Assembly: GCA_900771975.1 (NCBI GenBank) | Contig: CAAGPV010000001.1 | Location: 1 to 53,598, forward strand | Origin: an uncultured Prevotella sp. | Lineage (GTDB): Bacteria > Bacteroidota > Bacteroidia > Bacteroidales > Bacteroidaceae | DNA length: 53,598 bases | Direction: 5' to 3' | Shown here: positions 1 to 6,990 of the stretch, one piece after another | Layout: the number at the start of each line of letters is the position of its first letter | Position numbering within the stretch: position 1 is the stretch's first letter | Translations under genes and position numbers: made by a program | The notes under the pieces: model-generated | The model's input: only the letters and a program-made list of their open reading frames with translations | What the model was told of the DNA's origin: nothing | Databases searched by the model: none

Positions 1-696
1 CGTATTCCTACGCCCGACAATACGTATTATCCAATACCGTACTACGCAGCTCTTTTCAAAGGAAAGTGGTTCAACATCAAGCAGCTCATTGGCATCGCTA
101 AGGAAGCGAAGCTCCGAAACTCGGCTCCCATAAAGTACCACATCGAGATTGCCAACTCCTTCTGGAACAACATCTTCAAAGTCGAGGGCATAACTGACCG
201 TGTCAAGCAGCAGGAGCGTGTCAACGAGGAGAAGGACAACATCATCAACTTCCTCACTGGCATGGAGAACAGCGGCAAGGTGCTCTTCTCCACGTTCTAT
301 GTTTCACCCAATGGTGAGGAGCAGCATGATGTGGTCATCAACAAGATAGAGACGGACAAGGAGGGTGGCGACTGGGCGACGGACATTGTCGAAGCCATCA
401 ACATGATGTGCTTTACCATGCGAGTACACTCTAATCTCGTAGGCTCGGTGCCAGGCAAGTCGCAGACCAACAACTCAGGCAGCGACAAGCGAGAACTTTA
501 CACCATCGCCCAGGCTCTGCAAAAGCCTTACCACGACCTCCTCTTTTCCGTTCACCGACTGATCATCCGCTTCAACAAGTGGACTGCGGTCAAGCCGGAC
601 TGCCCATTCATCCAGCTCACCACGCTCGATGAAAATAAGGACGCAAAGCAAGTTTCACTCAATAAATCCAAAGACAATGGCAATGCTGATAAATGA
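1..696 (+). CDS. Portal-like phage protein, C-terminal part (5' end outside window)
   Basis: The frame is open from base 1 to the TGA at 694-696, so this is the last 231 residues of a longer protein; the first in-frame ATG (262) is internal. The stretch YYAALFKGKW, followed by a helical region with KEAKLRNSAPIKYHIEIAN, resembles the C-terminal half of portal-type proteins of Bacteroidales prophages. A portal would be the ring through which DNA enters and leaves the head. Its position, directly before a connector candidate and upstream of the tail genes, fits that role. No signal peptide or membrane helix is visible. The portal assignment rests on recollected family character and gene order, so it is moderate; another head-associated structural protein is possible. 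Confidence 0.55.
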   Translation, partial: RIPTPDNTYYPIPYYAALFKGKWFNIKQLIGIAKEAKLRNSAPIKYHIEIANSFWNNIFKVEGITDRVKQQERVNEEKDNIINFLTGMENSGKVLFSTFYVSPNGEEQHDVVINKIETDKEGGDWATDIVEAINMMCFTMRVHSNLVGSVPGKSQTNNSGSDKRELYTIAQALQKPYHDLLFSVHRLIIRFNKWTAVKPDCPFIQLTTLDENKDAKQVSLNKSKDNGNADK

Positions 697-1531
697 CAAC
701 GATACCCTAAGAAAGTATGTTCCCAACACGCTTAAAACGGTAGCTGGTGAACTATCTCTTTTTGACAAGATACAGTATCACCTATTACAGGCGGAGCAAT
801 GGCTTACCGACACTTTCGTTTCATCCGACACAATGAGTCGCATCCGCACATACTCTGACAATACACCGCTCCTGCACTACTGCCGTATCATCACGGCTGC
901 AGAGGCGATGCGCCACGCCGTGCCACAGCTCGACCTTATCCTTACGCCTAACGGATTCGGCATCGTCAGCAATCAGAATGTAATACCGGCATCGAAGGAG
1001 CGCATCGAGAGGCTTCTTCTGTCTCTCGAAAAGCAACGCGACGATGCGCTTGCCGTTATCCTCACCATGCTTCCGAATGCCCACCATTGGACTGCTTCGG
1101 AGCAGTTCAATTACTTCGCTGCCACGATGTTCCCTACACTTGACATCGTTCACCAACTGGGTTTCGCTGACCATATCTGGCTGCGATACCAGGACACTCG
1201 TGCCAAGTTGCTCGCCATTGAGCACCGCCTCGAAACGGAGTTCTTCAGTCCGCAGCTCATGGACATGCTTCGCACGGCCAACGCTCTCAATAAGTGGGAT
1301 ATGACTCTCGACACCGCTCGATACAAGCGGATGTATCAGCGCATCTCTGCCATCGAGTTTTCTATCCTCCGCATCGGTGAATATCCGATACCAAGCATCA
1401 TCGACATCGTGAACAGCATACGTTTAGCCAAGGGCAACGTATTCGCTGAATGGAAACAGTCTGACACCGCCAAACTCTTTGAAGACCATGGATATAAAAA
1501 TAAAAAGGAGTGTGGAGGGTATTTCTTCTGA
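677..1531 (+). CDS. Phage head-tail connector candidate (DUF6712-like)
   Basis: A 284-residue protein beginning MAMLINDNDTLRKYVP. The ATG at 677 (or 683) overlaps the end of the portal-like gene by about 20 bases, which indicates translational coupling; upstream in-frame ATGs lie deeper in the previous gene and are less likely. The N-terminus (INDND, then YVPNTLKTV, then LFDKI) recalls the DUF6712 family that follows the portal in Bacteroidales prophages. The protein is soluble and largely helical with no signal peptide. An adaptor or neck role is inferred from position only. The stop codon lies inside a 19-bp element that is repeated 455 bases downstream. Confidence 0.5.
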   Translation: MAMLINDNDTLRKYVPNTLKTVAGELSLFDKIQYHLLQAEQWLTDTFVSSDTMSRIRTYSDNTPLLHYCRIITAAEAMRHAVPQLDLILTPNGFGIVSNQNVIPASKERIERLLLSLEKQRDDALAVILTMLPNAHHWTASEQFNYFAATMFPTLDIVHQLGFADHIWLRYQDTRAKLLAIEHRLETEFFSPQLMDMLRTANALNKWDMTLDTARYKRMYQRISAIEFSILRIGEYPIPSIIDIVNSIRLAKGNVFAEWKQSDTAKLFEDHGYKNKKECGGYFF

Positions 1532-1546
1532 AAAAGTTGTATTTTT
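1528..1546 (+). repeat. 19-bp direct repeat, copy 1
   Basis: CTGAAAAAGTTGTATTTTT is repeated with a single change (T to C) at 1983-2001, and weaker similarity extends about 10 bases upstream in both copies. The two copies flank the lipoprotein gene at 1589-1945 and each lies 40-60 bases before a lipoprotein start codon. In this copy TATTTTTG (1540-1547) would fit a Bacteroidetes -7 element, so the element may be a duplicated promoter. Alternatively the repeats mark the ends of an inserted cassette. Confidence 0.6.
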
Positions 1547-1588
1547 GTGGCAGTTCTACAATGATTAAGTAAAATCGCAAAAAAGATT

Positions 1589-1945
1589 ATGATTAAGTAT
1601 TTCTATTTCATATTGCTGTCTCTTCTTGTCAGTTGTTCTTCAACAGGCATTAAACTGGTTGATGAATACTATATATATCCTCCAGACGAATACTATAATT
1701 CATATTACTTGAAATGCAAATTATCAAGCGATAATGACCCAATAATAGATAGCGTGCATATAGTTTATTGGAATGATTCAACCATAATAATTGAACGAAA
1801 AGCGAAACATGATAATTGGATTATTAATGCTTTCGATAATAATTTAAAATGTTGCAATAACGATACCGTAGTTGGACCCGTTTCTACATCATATATAAAG
1901 GTATTTATGGAAAATAAAAAGTTCAAAAAACTTGTTTTTGAATAG
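1589..1945 (+). CDS. Small phage-borne lipoprotein, unknown function
   Basis: A 118-residue protein with a short hydrophobic signal and lipobox LLVSC (Cys16), so it should be exported and lipid-anchored. The mature part is rich in Tyr, Asn and Asp and has no family I recognise. Codon and base use are clearly more AT-rich than in the neighbouring phage genes. The gene sits between structural genes, is preceded by a promoter-like element and is flanked by a 19-bp direct repeat. Together this marks it as a moron, an accessory gene expressed from the prophage independently of late genes. Surface lipoproteins of prophages often alter phage adsorption or host envelope traits; that role is only an inference here. 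Confidence 0.65.
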   Translation: MIKYFYFILLSLLVSCSSTGIKLVDEYYIYPPDEYYNSYYLKCKLSSDNDPIIDSVHIVYWNDSTIIIERKAKHDNWIINAFDNNLKCCNNDTVVGPVSTSYIKVFMENKKFKKLVFE

Positions 1946-1982
1946 CGTATTAAAATAAGGAGGAGAGCAGTGGATATTCATC

Positions 1983-2001
1983 CTGAAAAAGTTGCATTTT
2001 T
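1983..2001 (+). repeat. 19-bp direct repeat, copy 2
   Basis: Second copy of the element at 1528-1546 with 18 of 19 bases identical. It precedes the second lipoprotein gene by 58 bases. The -7-like part reads CATTTTTC here, a poorer match than copy 1. Confidence 0.6.
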
Positions 2002-2059
2002 CATGTAATATTCAAAGAGGTTGTGCGTTTTATAATAAAAACCATTAAATATATAACAA

Positions 2060-2500
2060 ATGAAAGAGAGACTATTTGCAACCATGTTGCTTTTTACTTG
2101 CATCTTGTCTTTAGCTTCATGCAGCAAAGACGATGGTGATTGGGATGCCATGAAATGGGAAAAGAACAATTATGAAGAAGCACTGACACCAAGTTTTGGC
2201 AAGGCTATTGGCGTGCCAAAGTCTGGCGGTACATATACTTTCAAATGCAAGAATTACAAGAATTTTTGGATTGAATACGTTAATGAGTCGGTGGGTGATA
2301 AAACCATTAAAAACGTTCCTTCGTATGATGACAAACCTTATTCCGAAGTTAAAGGCAGCTATACATCTTCAAAGGTGGAAGGAAATACGCTCACTGTTAC
2401 ATTTGCGCCAAACGAAACACAGGATGGACGTTATGTTCGTGTAGCCGTTTCTGCAGGTGATATTTTTGACAAAATCATGTTTGTGCAGAAACCAGAATAA
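2060..2500 (+). CDS. Phage-borne lipoprotein with BACON/Ig-like fold features
   Basis: A 146-residue protein with a signal peptide and lipobox SLASC (Cys21) followed by SKDDGDWD, a charged stretch typical of surface-exposed Bacteroidetes lipoproteins. The mature region has beta-sandwich character: VPKSGGTYTFKCK, an alternating middle, then NTLTVTFAPNETQDGRYVRV and a closing VSAGDIFDKIMFVQKP. This layout recalls BACON-type Ig-like domains of Bacteroidetes, where a Gly-rich opening is followed by N-x-x-x-R and a final V-x-Q strand; family membership is an inference. It is lower in GC than the structural genes and is the second of two adjacent lipoprotein genes inserted in the head-tail region. 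Confidence 0.65.
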   Translation: MKERLFATMLLFTCILSLASCSKDDGDWDAMKWEKNNYEEALTPSFGKAIGVPKSGGTYTFKCKNYKNFWIEYVNESVGDKTIKNVPSYDDKPYSEVKGSYTSSKVEGNTLTVTFAPNETQDGRYVRVAVSAGDIFDKIMFVQKPE

Positions 2501-2507
2501 ACAATTT

Positions 2508-2542
2508 GTCTTTTCCCCAACCCAAATGCTTCCGTACTTTCG
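2508..2542 (+). promoter_or_regulatory. Predicted phage late promoter (GTCTTTTC, N19, TACTTTCG)
   Basis: GTCTTTTC at 2508-2515 and TACTTTCG at 2535-2542 have the spacing of the Bacteroidetes -33/-7 pair, and the same octamer lies exactly 27 bases before the -7 box at two other phage genes (4260 and 8891). The -7 box ends 4 bases before the ATG at 2547, which predicts an almost leaderless transcript. Confidence 0.5.
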
Positions 2543-2558
2543 CAGTATGGAAGCATTT
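2524..2558. repeat. Inverted repeat enclosing the start codon at 2547
   Basis: Two 14-base arms (2524-2537 and 2545-2558) pair fully apart from one G-T, with a 7-base centre TTTCGCA. The right arm contains the ATG at 2547 and the left arm and centre contain the -7 box. It could be an operator in DNA or, if transcription starts upstream, a hairpin that hides the start codon. Confidence 0.75.
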
Positions 2559-3302
2559 TTCAATTTATCCCTACCCACTGATTGGCAATCGCTATCTGAC
2601 AGCCAACTCCAGTATTTCTTCACGCAGCTCTCGCACGATCTGCCAATGGAAGAAATTCTCACTCTCTGTCTGTTCAAATGGGCAGACCTAAGAGTGTTGT
2701 GTAAGACGCATGACGGCAACTATCTCGTAAAGCACCGCCAAGCGCCCAAGCATGAAACAACGCTGACCATCAGACAAGTGCAAGCAGCCACGGCATCTTT
2801 GGAATTCTTACGGCAATTCGCACCGTTGCCAGTTCGCATCACTAAAATCGGAAGAGCCACTGCCATCGAAGCCGACTTCCAAGGCGTGCCGTTCTCAACG
2901 TTTATATCTGCCGACAACTATTATCAGGGCTTTCTCCACACCAAGAACGAGGCTTTGCTTAACCACCTCGCCACGCTTCTGTACCCAAAGGTCAAGAAGT
3001 CGCAGCTCACAACACCGCTTTTGCTCAACGCCTTCTATTGGTTCTCGTCGCTGAAGCATTACTTCGCTCGTCTGTTTCCGCACTTCCTGCAGCCGATATC
3101 CAGTTCTTCTGAAGACCTCCTGGGCTATGCACCGCCCATCGGCGAGGTGCTACGGACTGCCATGAATGCACAGATCCGTGCCCTCACTGGAGGTGACATC
3201 ACCAAAGAAGAAGCGGTGCTCTCGATGGACACATGGCGAGCACTCACAGAACTCGATGCCAAAGCGAAAGAAGTAGAAGACATCAAACGACAAACGAAAT
3301 GA
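2547..3302 (+). CDS. Conserved-looking phage protein of the connector/tail module
   Basis: A 251-residue soluble protein starting MEAFFNLSLPTDWQSLSD. The ATG at 2547 is chosen because it lies just after a promoter-like box and begins the globular sequence; in-frame ATGs at 2526 and 2457 would add residues that overlap the inverted repeat or the lipoprotein gene. The C-terminus is a charged helix (ITKEEAVLSM, then ELDAKAKEVEDI). I do not recognise the family. It is translationally coupled by an ATGA overlap to the next gene, and the set of three overlapping genes before the fibre gene suggests a neck or tail-assembly function. That assignment is positional. Confidence 0.55.
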   Translation: MEAFFNLSLPTDWQSLSDSQLQYFFTQLSHDLPMEEILTLCLFKWADLRVLCKTHDGNYLVKHRQAPKHETTLTIRQVQAATASLEFLRQFAPLPVRITKIGRATAIEADFQGVPFSTFISADNYYQGFLHTKNEALLNHLATLLYPKVKKSQLTTPLLLNAFYWFSSLKHYFARLFPHFLQPISSSSEDLLGYAPPIGEVLRTAMNAQIRALTGGDITKEEAVLSMDTWRALTELDAKAKEVEDIKRQTK

Positions 3303-3793
3303 CAGACAAGAACATCAATTGGGATGTCACAGCCTTCTTCGCATCCCTCACAGAAACAAACAAGTTCGCCAAGGCCCATGACTTTGTATTCGCAAAGGTC
3401 AGCGGACTCGACGGCTTCGAGGAAGCCTTGCAGCAGCTACAGTCCGCCACGGCTATCATTGCCGTCAGCGACATAAGCCAAGGCTATATCGAGATGAACA
3501 ACAGTCCGCACACTCGAAGAGTGAAGACGGTCTTCCTCGCCATGCGCCACGCCATTGATGATATGGCTGCACGCCAGCTGTGCATGGACACCATGCGCGA
3601 GCTGTTCCGGCAGTTTATGAGCAAGCTAATCCTCGAAAAGACGAAGCAGGAGCAGCATAATATCTATCTCGACTCTCGCATTTCCTTTCAGGAAATCGAA
3701 CAATACTTCTTCTCTGGCTGTGCCTGTGCTTTCTTTCAAATCGCCGTTGACACTTATACCGATTTACGTTATGACCCATCTGAATGGCAATGA
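3299..3793 (+). CDS. Phage protein of unknown function, tail-completion module
   Basis: A 164-residue protein starting MTDKNINWDVTAFF at the ATGA that overlaps the previous stop. It is helical, has no signal peptide, and contains FAKVSGLDGFEEALQQL and an Arg/Met-rich middle (TRRVKTVFLAMRHAIDDMA). The C-terminal part ends with IAVDTYTDLRYDPSEW. I do not recognise a named family. Its place between the 251-residue gene and a gp10-like gene, with overlaps on both sides, suggests a head-tail joining or tail-terminator protein. The last 23 bases overlap the next gene. Confidence 0.5.
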   Translation: MTDKNINWDVTAFFASLTETNKFAKAHDFVFAKVSGLDGFEEALQQLQSATAIIAVSDISQGYIEMNNSPHTRRVKTVFLAMRHAIDDMAARQLCMDTMRELFRQFMSKLILEKTKQEQHNIYLDSRISFQEIEQYFFSGCACAFFQIAVDTYTDLRYDPSEWQ

Positions 3794-4202
3794 CCCACAA
3801 CTGCAAGAACGTGAGAAGTTCGTTCTTGCCTTCAACGACACGATGCTCAAAATATGGCGTGAGCAAATGACTCTCCTCGGCGTAATCGACACCGGACGTT
3901 TGCTACACAGCCCCAAGTCCCTCCCCGTAAGAGCGGACGGACGATTTATCGAACTCGGACTGTCACAGTCCTTCCTCGAATATGGCCTTTGGCAGAACTT
4001 CGGTACTGGCAAGGAAATCCCAAGAGGTAATCATGGCGACATCGGCCGTGAACGCAAGCGCAAGAAGAAGCCCTGGTTCAGCCGTAAGTACTACGCTTCC
4101 GTCATGAACCTCCGCGACTTCCTCTCCGACAACATCGCTCACGAGTTCGTCGGTGTCGTCGCCCAGGCACTTGACGACAAGTATGTGCGCTATAATCACT
4201 AA
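3771..4202 (+). CDS. HK97 gp10-like tail-completion/neck protein candidate
   Basis: A 143-residue protein starting MTHLNGNDPQLQERE; the ATG at 3771 is preferred because the upstream part of the open frame lies inside the previous gene. The stretch LGVIDTGRLLHSPKSLPV followed by LEYGLWQNFGTGKE is the arrangement expected of gp10/virion-morphogenesis proteins: a D-T-G-R-L motif after a long helix, then a Y-x-x-x-x-x-x-GTG region. Such proteins close the tail tube or neck. A basic segment (ERKRKKKPW) follows. The match is from motif memory and has moderate certainty. Confidence 0.55.
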   Translation: MTHLNGNDPQLQEREKFVLAFNDTMLKIWREQMTLLGVIDTGRLLHSPKSLPVRADGRFIELGLSQSFLEYGLWQNFGTGKEIPRGNHGDIGRERKRKKKPWFSRKYYASVMNLRDFLSDNIAHEFVGVVAQALDDKYVRYNH

Positions 4203-4206
4203 CAAT

Positions 4207-4241
4207 GTCTTTTCTCCATCTAAAAGTCAGCCATACCTTTG
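4207..4241 (+). promoter_or_regulatory. Predicted phage late promoter (GTCTTTTC, N19, TACCTTTG)
   Basis: GTCTTTTC (4207-4214) and TACCTTTG (4234-4241) are in the same 27-base register as at 2508 and 8824. The -7 box is a perfect TAnnTTTG. A start site 5-8 bases downstream would give a leader of roughly 11-14 bases before the ATG at 4260. Confidence 0.6.
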
Positions 4242-4268
4242 CTAAAAACAAGCAAAAGTATGGCTGAC
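4226..4268. repeat. 18-bp inverted repeat enclosing the start codon at 4260
   Basis: Arms 4226-4243 and 4251-4268 match at 17 of 18 positions around the 7-base centre AAAAACA. The left arm holds the -7 box and the right arm holds the ATG at 4260. It is the second phage gene start in this window with that geometry. Confidence 0.8.
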
Positions 4269-5411
4269 ATTTCATCTATCACATCTCTCATTACCTCATT
4301 CCGCAGCGAGACGCGCGAAGAGGCTATAACGCCCGAAGTTCTGGGCGCACTGTTGCAGAAAATCGCTGACCTTTTGGGCAAAGCTGCTCTGCAAACGGAC
4401 GTGAGTCGCCTTGATAATTGGCGCTCGGATCTTGCACGCATCGGCTATGTGCTGACATCGCTCACCATCGGCTCGGACGACCGCAACAACGTGTACTTCA
4501 CGTTGGGAAAGGCGAACCTCTCTACTGGAATCAATCAAATTGCAAACAATTCCATTCTCATCCGCCAAGCCACTACCGAACGTGCCGGTGTCATGCGTGC
4601 GCAGCAGGTGCAGGACTTGAACAAATGCAAGGCTGACATTTCCAAGTACTTCTCTTCGCTTTCAACTTTGGAGGAAACAATCTTAAATCTACAAAAGGGT
4701 ATTGCAAATATCAGCCTCCGTGTTTCCAGAAACACCAAAGCAACCACTGTCAACGCTGAAGATATCCTAAAGATTCAGACGGATATCAAGTCGCTTGCAT
4801 CGCAGATAAAATCGTTGCAAACGGACATTCAGAAGTTTGCCACAATGAAGCAGGCTACGCAGATGCACATTGAATGTATCATCACTGACAGTACTCTTGT
4901 GATACAGGATGCCTACCGTTATATCCGACAAGGGCTTACACCGGTCATTTTCCGACACTCGGTGCGTACAAGTCGCAAGCAGGAGGATGAAAACGGTGTG
5001 CGTGAGTATCTTCCACGGCGACGTGGCTGGAACCGCTTTTATGACGACCGAAAGATTAGTGTGAATAATGGCGACGAGATTTCTTTCCGTTTGGATAAGG
5101 AGGGCGACCCGAACAGAGGTAAGTTTTTTACAGAGCCTGGTGTGTTGTTCAGTGACTGCCGTGCCGTCATCGACCCCGAAACGCAACAGCTTTTGGAAGT
5201 GCGCATTTACTTTGGCAAACGCTCCTATAACATTCTCGGCATCAACCGCTATTTCCGCTTCGCCATCGGATTTTACAAGAAGTCTAAAGATTATGGTCCG
5301 TTCCAGTTCAGCGAACTCCGAACTAACCTCGCTGAGTTCAAGGTTATCGCAAGGGCTGATACATTAGATAGTAGCAACAATTACGAACTCACCTTCATTT
5401 TCAGTATGTAA
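4260..5411 (+). CDS. Tail fibre or baseplate-associated protein
   Basis: A 383-residue protein starting MADISSITSLITSF. The N-terminal part ends in a stretch (ATTERAGVMRAQQVQDLNK) similar to the '..GVMSA..KAKLD' connector common in phage fibre proteins. A predicted coiled coil of heptad-like Leu/Ile residues follows (about residues 130-205: LSTLEETILNLQKG, then IKSLASQIKSLQTDIQKF). The C-terminal half is a beta-rich globular domain with Tyr and Arg-rich segments, as expected of a receptor-binding head. The start at 4260 follows the promoter box and sits in an inverted repeat; an in-frame ATG at 4239 would lie in the left arm. Direct receptor binding is inferred. Confidence 0.55.
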   Translation: MADISSITSLITSFRSETREEAITPEVLGALLQKIADLLGKAALQTDVSRLDNWRSDLARIGYVLTSLTIGSDDRNNVYFTLGKANLSTGINQIANNSILIRQATTERAGVMRAQQVQDLNKCKADISKYFSSLSTLEETILNLQKGIANISLRVSRNTKATTVNAEDILKIQTDIKSLASQIKSLQTDIQKFATMKQATQMHIECIITDSTLVIQDAYRYIRQGLTPVIFRHSVRTSRKQEDENGVREYLPRRRGWNRFYDDRKISVNNGDEISFRLDKEGDPNRGKFFTEPGVLFSDCRAVIDPETQQLLEVRIYFGKRSYNILGINRYFRFAIGFYKKSKDYGPFQFSELRTNLAEFKVIARADTLDSSNNYELTFIFSM

Positions 5412-5418
5412 ACGAAAA

Positions 5419-5455
5419 GAGCCATGGTTTCTCCGCAAGGAGGCCACCACAGCTC
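5419..5455 (+). other. Predicted structured RNA element after the fibre gene
   Basis: Nested complementary blocks GAGC/GCTC, GGT/ACC and CTCC/GGAG close on a GCAA tetraloop within 37 bases. It starts 8 bases after the fibre stop codon and is followed at 5466-5482 by a second small hairpin (TGGTGT/ACACCA). No T-run follows, so it is not a typical intrinsic terminator; it may protect or process the transcript between the fibre and lysis genes. Confidence 0.4.
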
Positions 5456-5568
5456 GGATGCAAAATGGTGTTCGCGACACCACACTGCCAAAGAGTAATG
5501 GTCCAATCGAACCACAACTCAATAGCAAAGATAACCACATCATATTAACTCTCAAAAGACAATTCATT

Positions 5569-5838
5569 ATGACAAAAGAAACTAAGGAAAACGTGCAGAT
5601 TGTATCTGCCATAGCTATGCTCATCGGTGGATTCCTCCTCGCTGTCGCAGGATTCATCGTACCGCCCACCGGACAAATCCACGAGTCTGTCCTGGGTGTA
5701 TTCGCAGAGTGTCTTATCTACGCCGGGTCTATCTTCGGTGTCACTATCTACATACAGACTAAGTATGCAGAACTACGCTCGTACCTCGATGACAAACTGA
5801 GAGATAAGGAGCGAAAGAAGCCAAAACCCAAAGAGTAA
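5569..5838 (+). CDS. Holin-like small membrane protein
   Basis: An 89-residue protein starting MTKETKENVQ with two predicted membrane helices (about residues 11-31 and 41-62) joined by a short PPTGQ turn, and a strongly basic C-terminal tail (KERKKPKPKE). Size, two helices and charged tail match class II holins. The gene stands directly before an amidase and a spanin-like gene, which supports a lysis role: forming the inner-membrane lesion that frees the endolysin. The ATG at 5569 is preferred to one at 5458 because the upstream part has no membrane character and contains the hairpins. Confidence 0.6.
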   Translation: MTKETKENVQIVSAIAMLIGGFLLAVAGFIVPPTGQIHESVLGVFAECLIYAGSIFGVTIYIQTKYAELRSYLDDKLRDKERKKPKPKE

Positions 5839-5840
5839 AA

Positions 5841-5914
5841 TTCTAACTCAAAATTGAACAATTCAAAATCGGCGCAGCCGACAACTCAAAACTCAAAATT
5901 CAAAACTCAAAATT
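5841..5914 (+). repeat. Short AACTCAAAATT direct repeats with a mini-palindrome
   Basis: The gap before the amidase holds several copies of AACTCAAAATT(C), densest at 5882-5914. Between them TCGGC-GCA-GCCGA (5869-5881) is a 5-bp palindrome with a 3-base loop, the same format as the repeats in the spanin gene and the island after it. Confidence 0.6.
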
Positions 5915-5915
5915 C

Positions 5916-6326
5916 ATGCGAAGCATAAATCTTATCATCGTCCATTGCTCTGCCACGCCTGAAGGCAAGGACTTCACCACGGCAGACATCGACCGCTGGC
6001 ACCGGCAGCGAGGCTTTGCCTCCATCGGATATCACTTCGTCATCTACCGCGACGGCTCTGTGCATCATGGCAGACCGTTCGCACAAGTGGGAGCGCACTG
6101 CCATGGGCACAACGCCCATTCCATAGGCATCTGCTATATCGGTGGTTTGACCGCCGACGGCAAACGCCCTAAGGACTCTCGCACGGAAGAGCAGAAATCC
6201 GCATTGGTGGCACTTCTTCGCAAGCTCCGGGTGCAGTTTCCCAATGCCAAAATCCGAGGACATCGCGACTTCGCTGCCAAAGCGTGCCCATCATTCGATG
6301 CCACGGCAGAGTATGCAAACATCTAA
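5916..6326 (+). CDS. Endolysin, N-acetylmuramoyl-L-alanine amidase (Amidase_2)
   Basis: A 136-residue single-domain zinc amidase that cuts the bond between MurNAc and the peptide stem during phage lysis. The expected ligand residues are visible: His10 in LIIVHCSAT, His116 in RGHRDF and Cys124 in KACPSFD, with the Tyr in IGYHFVI in the usual place. Length is normal for a T7-lysozyme-like enzyme and there is no signal peptide, so it needs the upstream holin to reach the wall. The gene lies between the holin-like and spanin-like genes and the next gene starts 11 bases after its stop. Confidence 0.9.
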   Translation: MRSINLIIVHCSATPEGKDFTTADIDRWHRQRGFASIGYHFVIYRDGSVHHGRPFAQVGAHCHGHNAHSIGICYIGGLTADGKRPKDSRTEEQKSALVALLRKLRVQFPNAKIRGHRDFAAKACPSFDATAEYANI

Positions 6327-6336
6327 ACCCAACGAT

Positions 6337-6990
6337 ATGAAACATATCCTAATCCTCATTCTTTGTGCATTTGTATTGTCATGCAAGAGCACAAAGACAG
6401 CATCTTCCTCCAATGAAAGTGAGCGAAACGCCGTTTCGCAAGCTCAATGGCGATCCGCTCAGAATCTTTCATTCAGTTCTCTACAGAGGCTTACCGCCCT
6501 TTCATTCGATAGCTGCGTCTTCACATTCGGGGGTGTCGACACGTCGGCAACCCCTCAATGTTCCGACCTCAGCTATCCATCGGGCAAGCCCCTGTCCTAT
6601 GACAAGGCAAAGCCTCCATCTTACCACGGCAAGCCGTCAGCTAAAAGTCACGGCAAGCCGTCTTCTCTCAAGTTCTACGGACTTCACCTTTCCCAAGAGG
6701 AAAAGGAGGAGTCCGCAGCTGCACAGCAGGTGGAAGACAGCATCGCAATAGCGAAGCAGTCTTCATCCGACAAGTCGCAGGACATCATCAAGTCAAGGTC
6801 TTCAGTTCCCTTCACGGCAAAGCTCGCTATTGCCGTCCTGATGATGATAACGGCAGTAGCCGTCTTATTCTTTATCCGTCGCTATCTCACCGGCAGACGA
6901 CGACACTTCGGTCACAGGCTCCCGAATTCATTACCAGGCAGCTCCGGCGGTGCATTGTTCGGTGGCGAGGACAAGCCATTGCATGGCTAA
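6337..6990 (+). CDS. Putative unimolecular spanin (lipoprotein with C-terminal membrane helix)
   Basis: A 217-residue protein with a lipoprotein signal (lipobox FVLSC, Cys16), a long polar Ser/Lys-rich middle and a membrane helix at about residues 162-183 (AKLAIAVLMMITAVAVLFFI) followed by basic residues. An outer-membrane lipid anchor plus an inner-membrane helix in one chain is the layout of u-spanins such as T1 gp11, which fuse the two membranes in the last step of lysis. Position directly after the amidase fits. Residues 83-112 contain an 8-residue repeat (GKPLSYDK, AKPPSYH, GKPSAKSH, GKPSSLKF) whose DNA is a 24-bp mini-palindrome array. The last residues (GGALFGGEDKPLHG) lie in the left arm of a long inverted repeat, so the C-terminus may be recently altered. 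Confidence 0.55.
   Translation: MKHILILILCAFVLSCKSTKTASSSNESERNAVSQAQWRSAQNLSFSSLQRLTALSFDSCVFTFGGVDTSATPQCSDLSYPSGKPLSYDKAKPPSYHGKPSAKSHGKPSSLKFYGLHLSQEEKEESAAAQQVEDSIAIAKQSSSDKSQDIIKSRSSVPFTAKLAIAVLMMITAVAVLFFIRRYLTGRRRHFGHRLPNSLPGSSGGALFGGEDKPLHG
6582..6661 (+). repeat. Mini-palindrome array inside the spanin gene
   Basis: Four short palindromes follow one another: GGGCAAGCCC (6582), AGGCAAAGCCT (6605), ACGGCAAGCCGT (6626) and ACGGCAAGCCGT (6650). Their centres are 21-24 bases apart and each encodes the core of an 8-residue repeat. Stems differ but pairing is kept. Confidence 0.7.
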
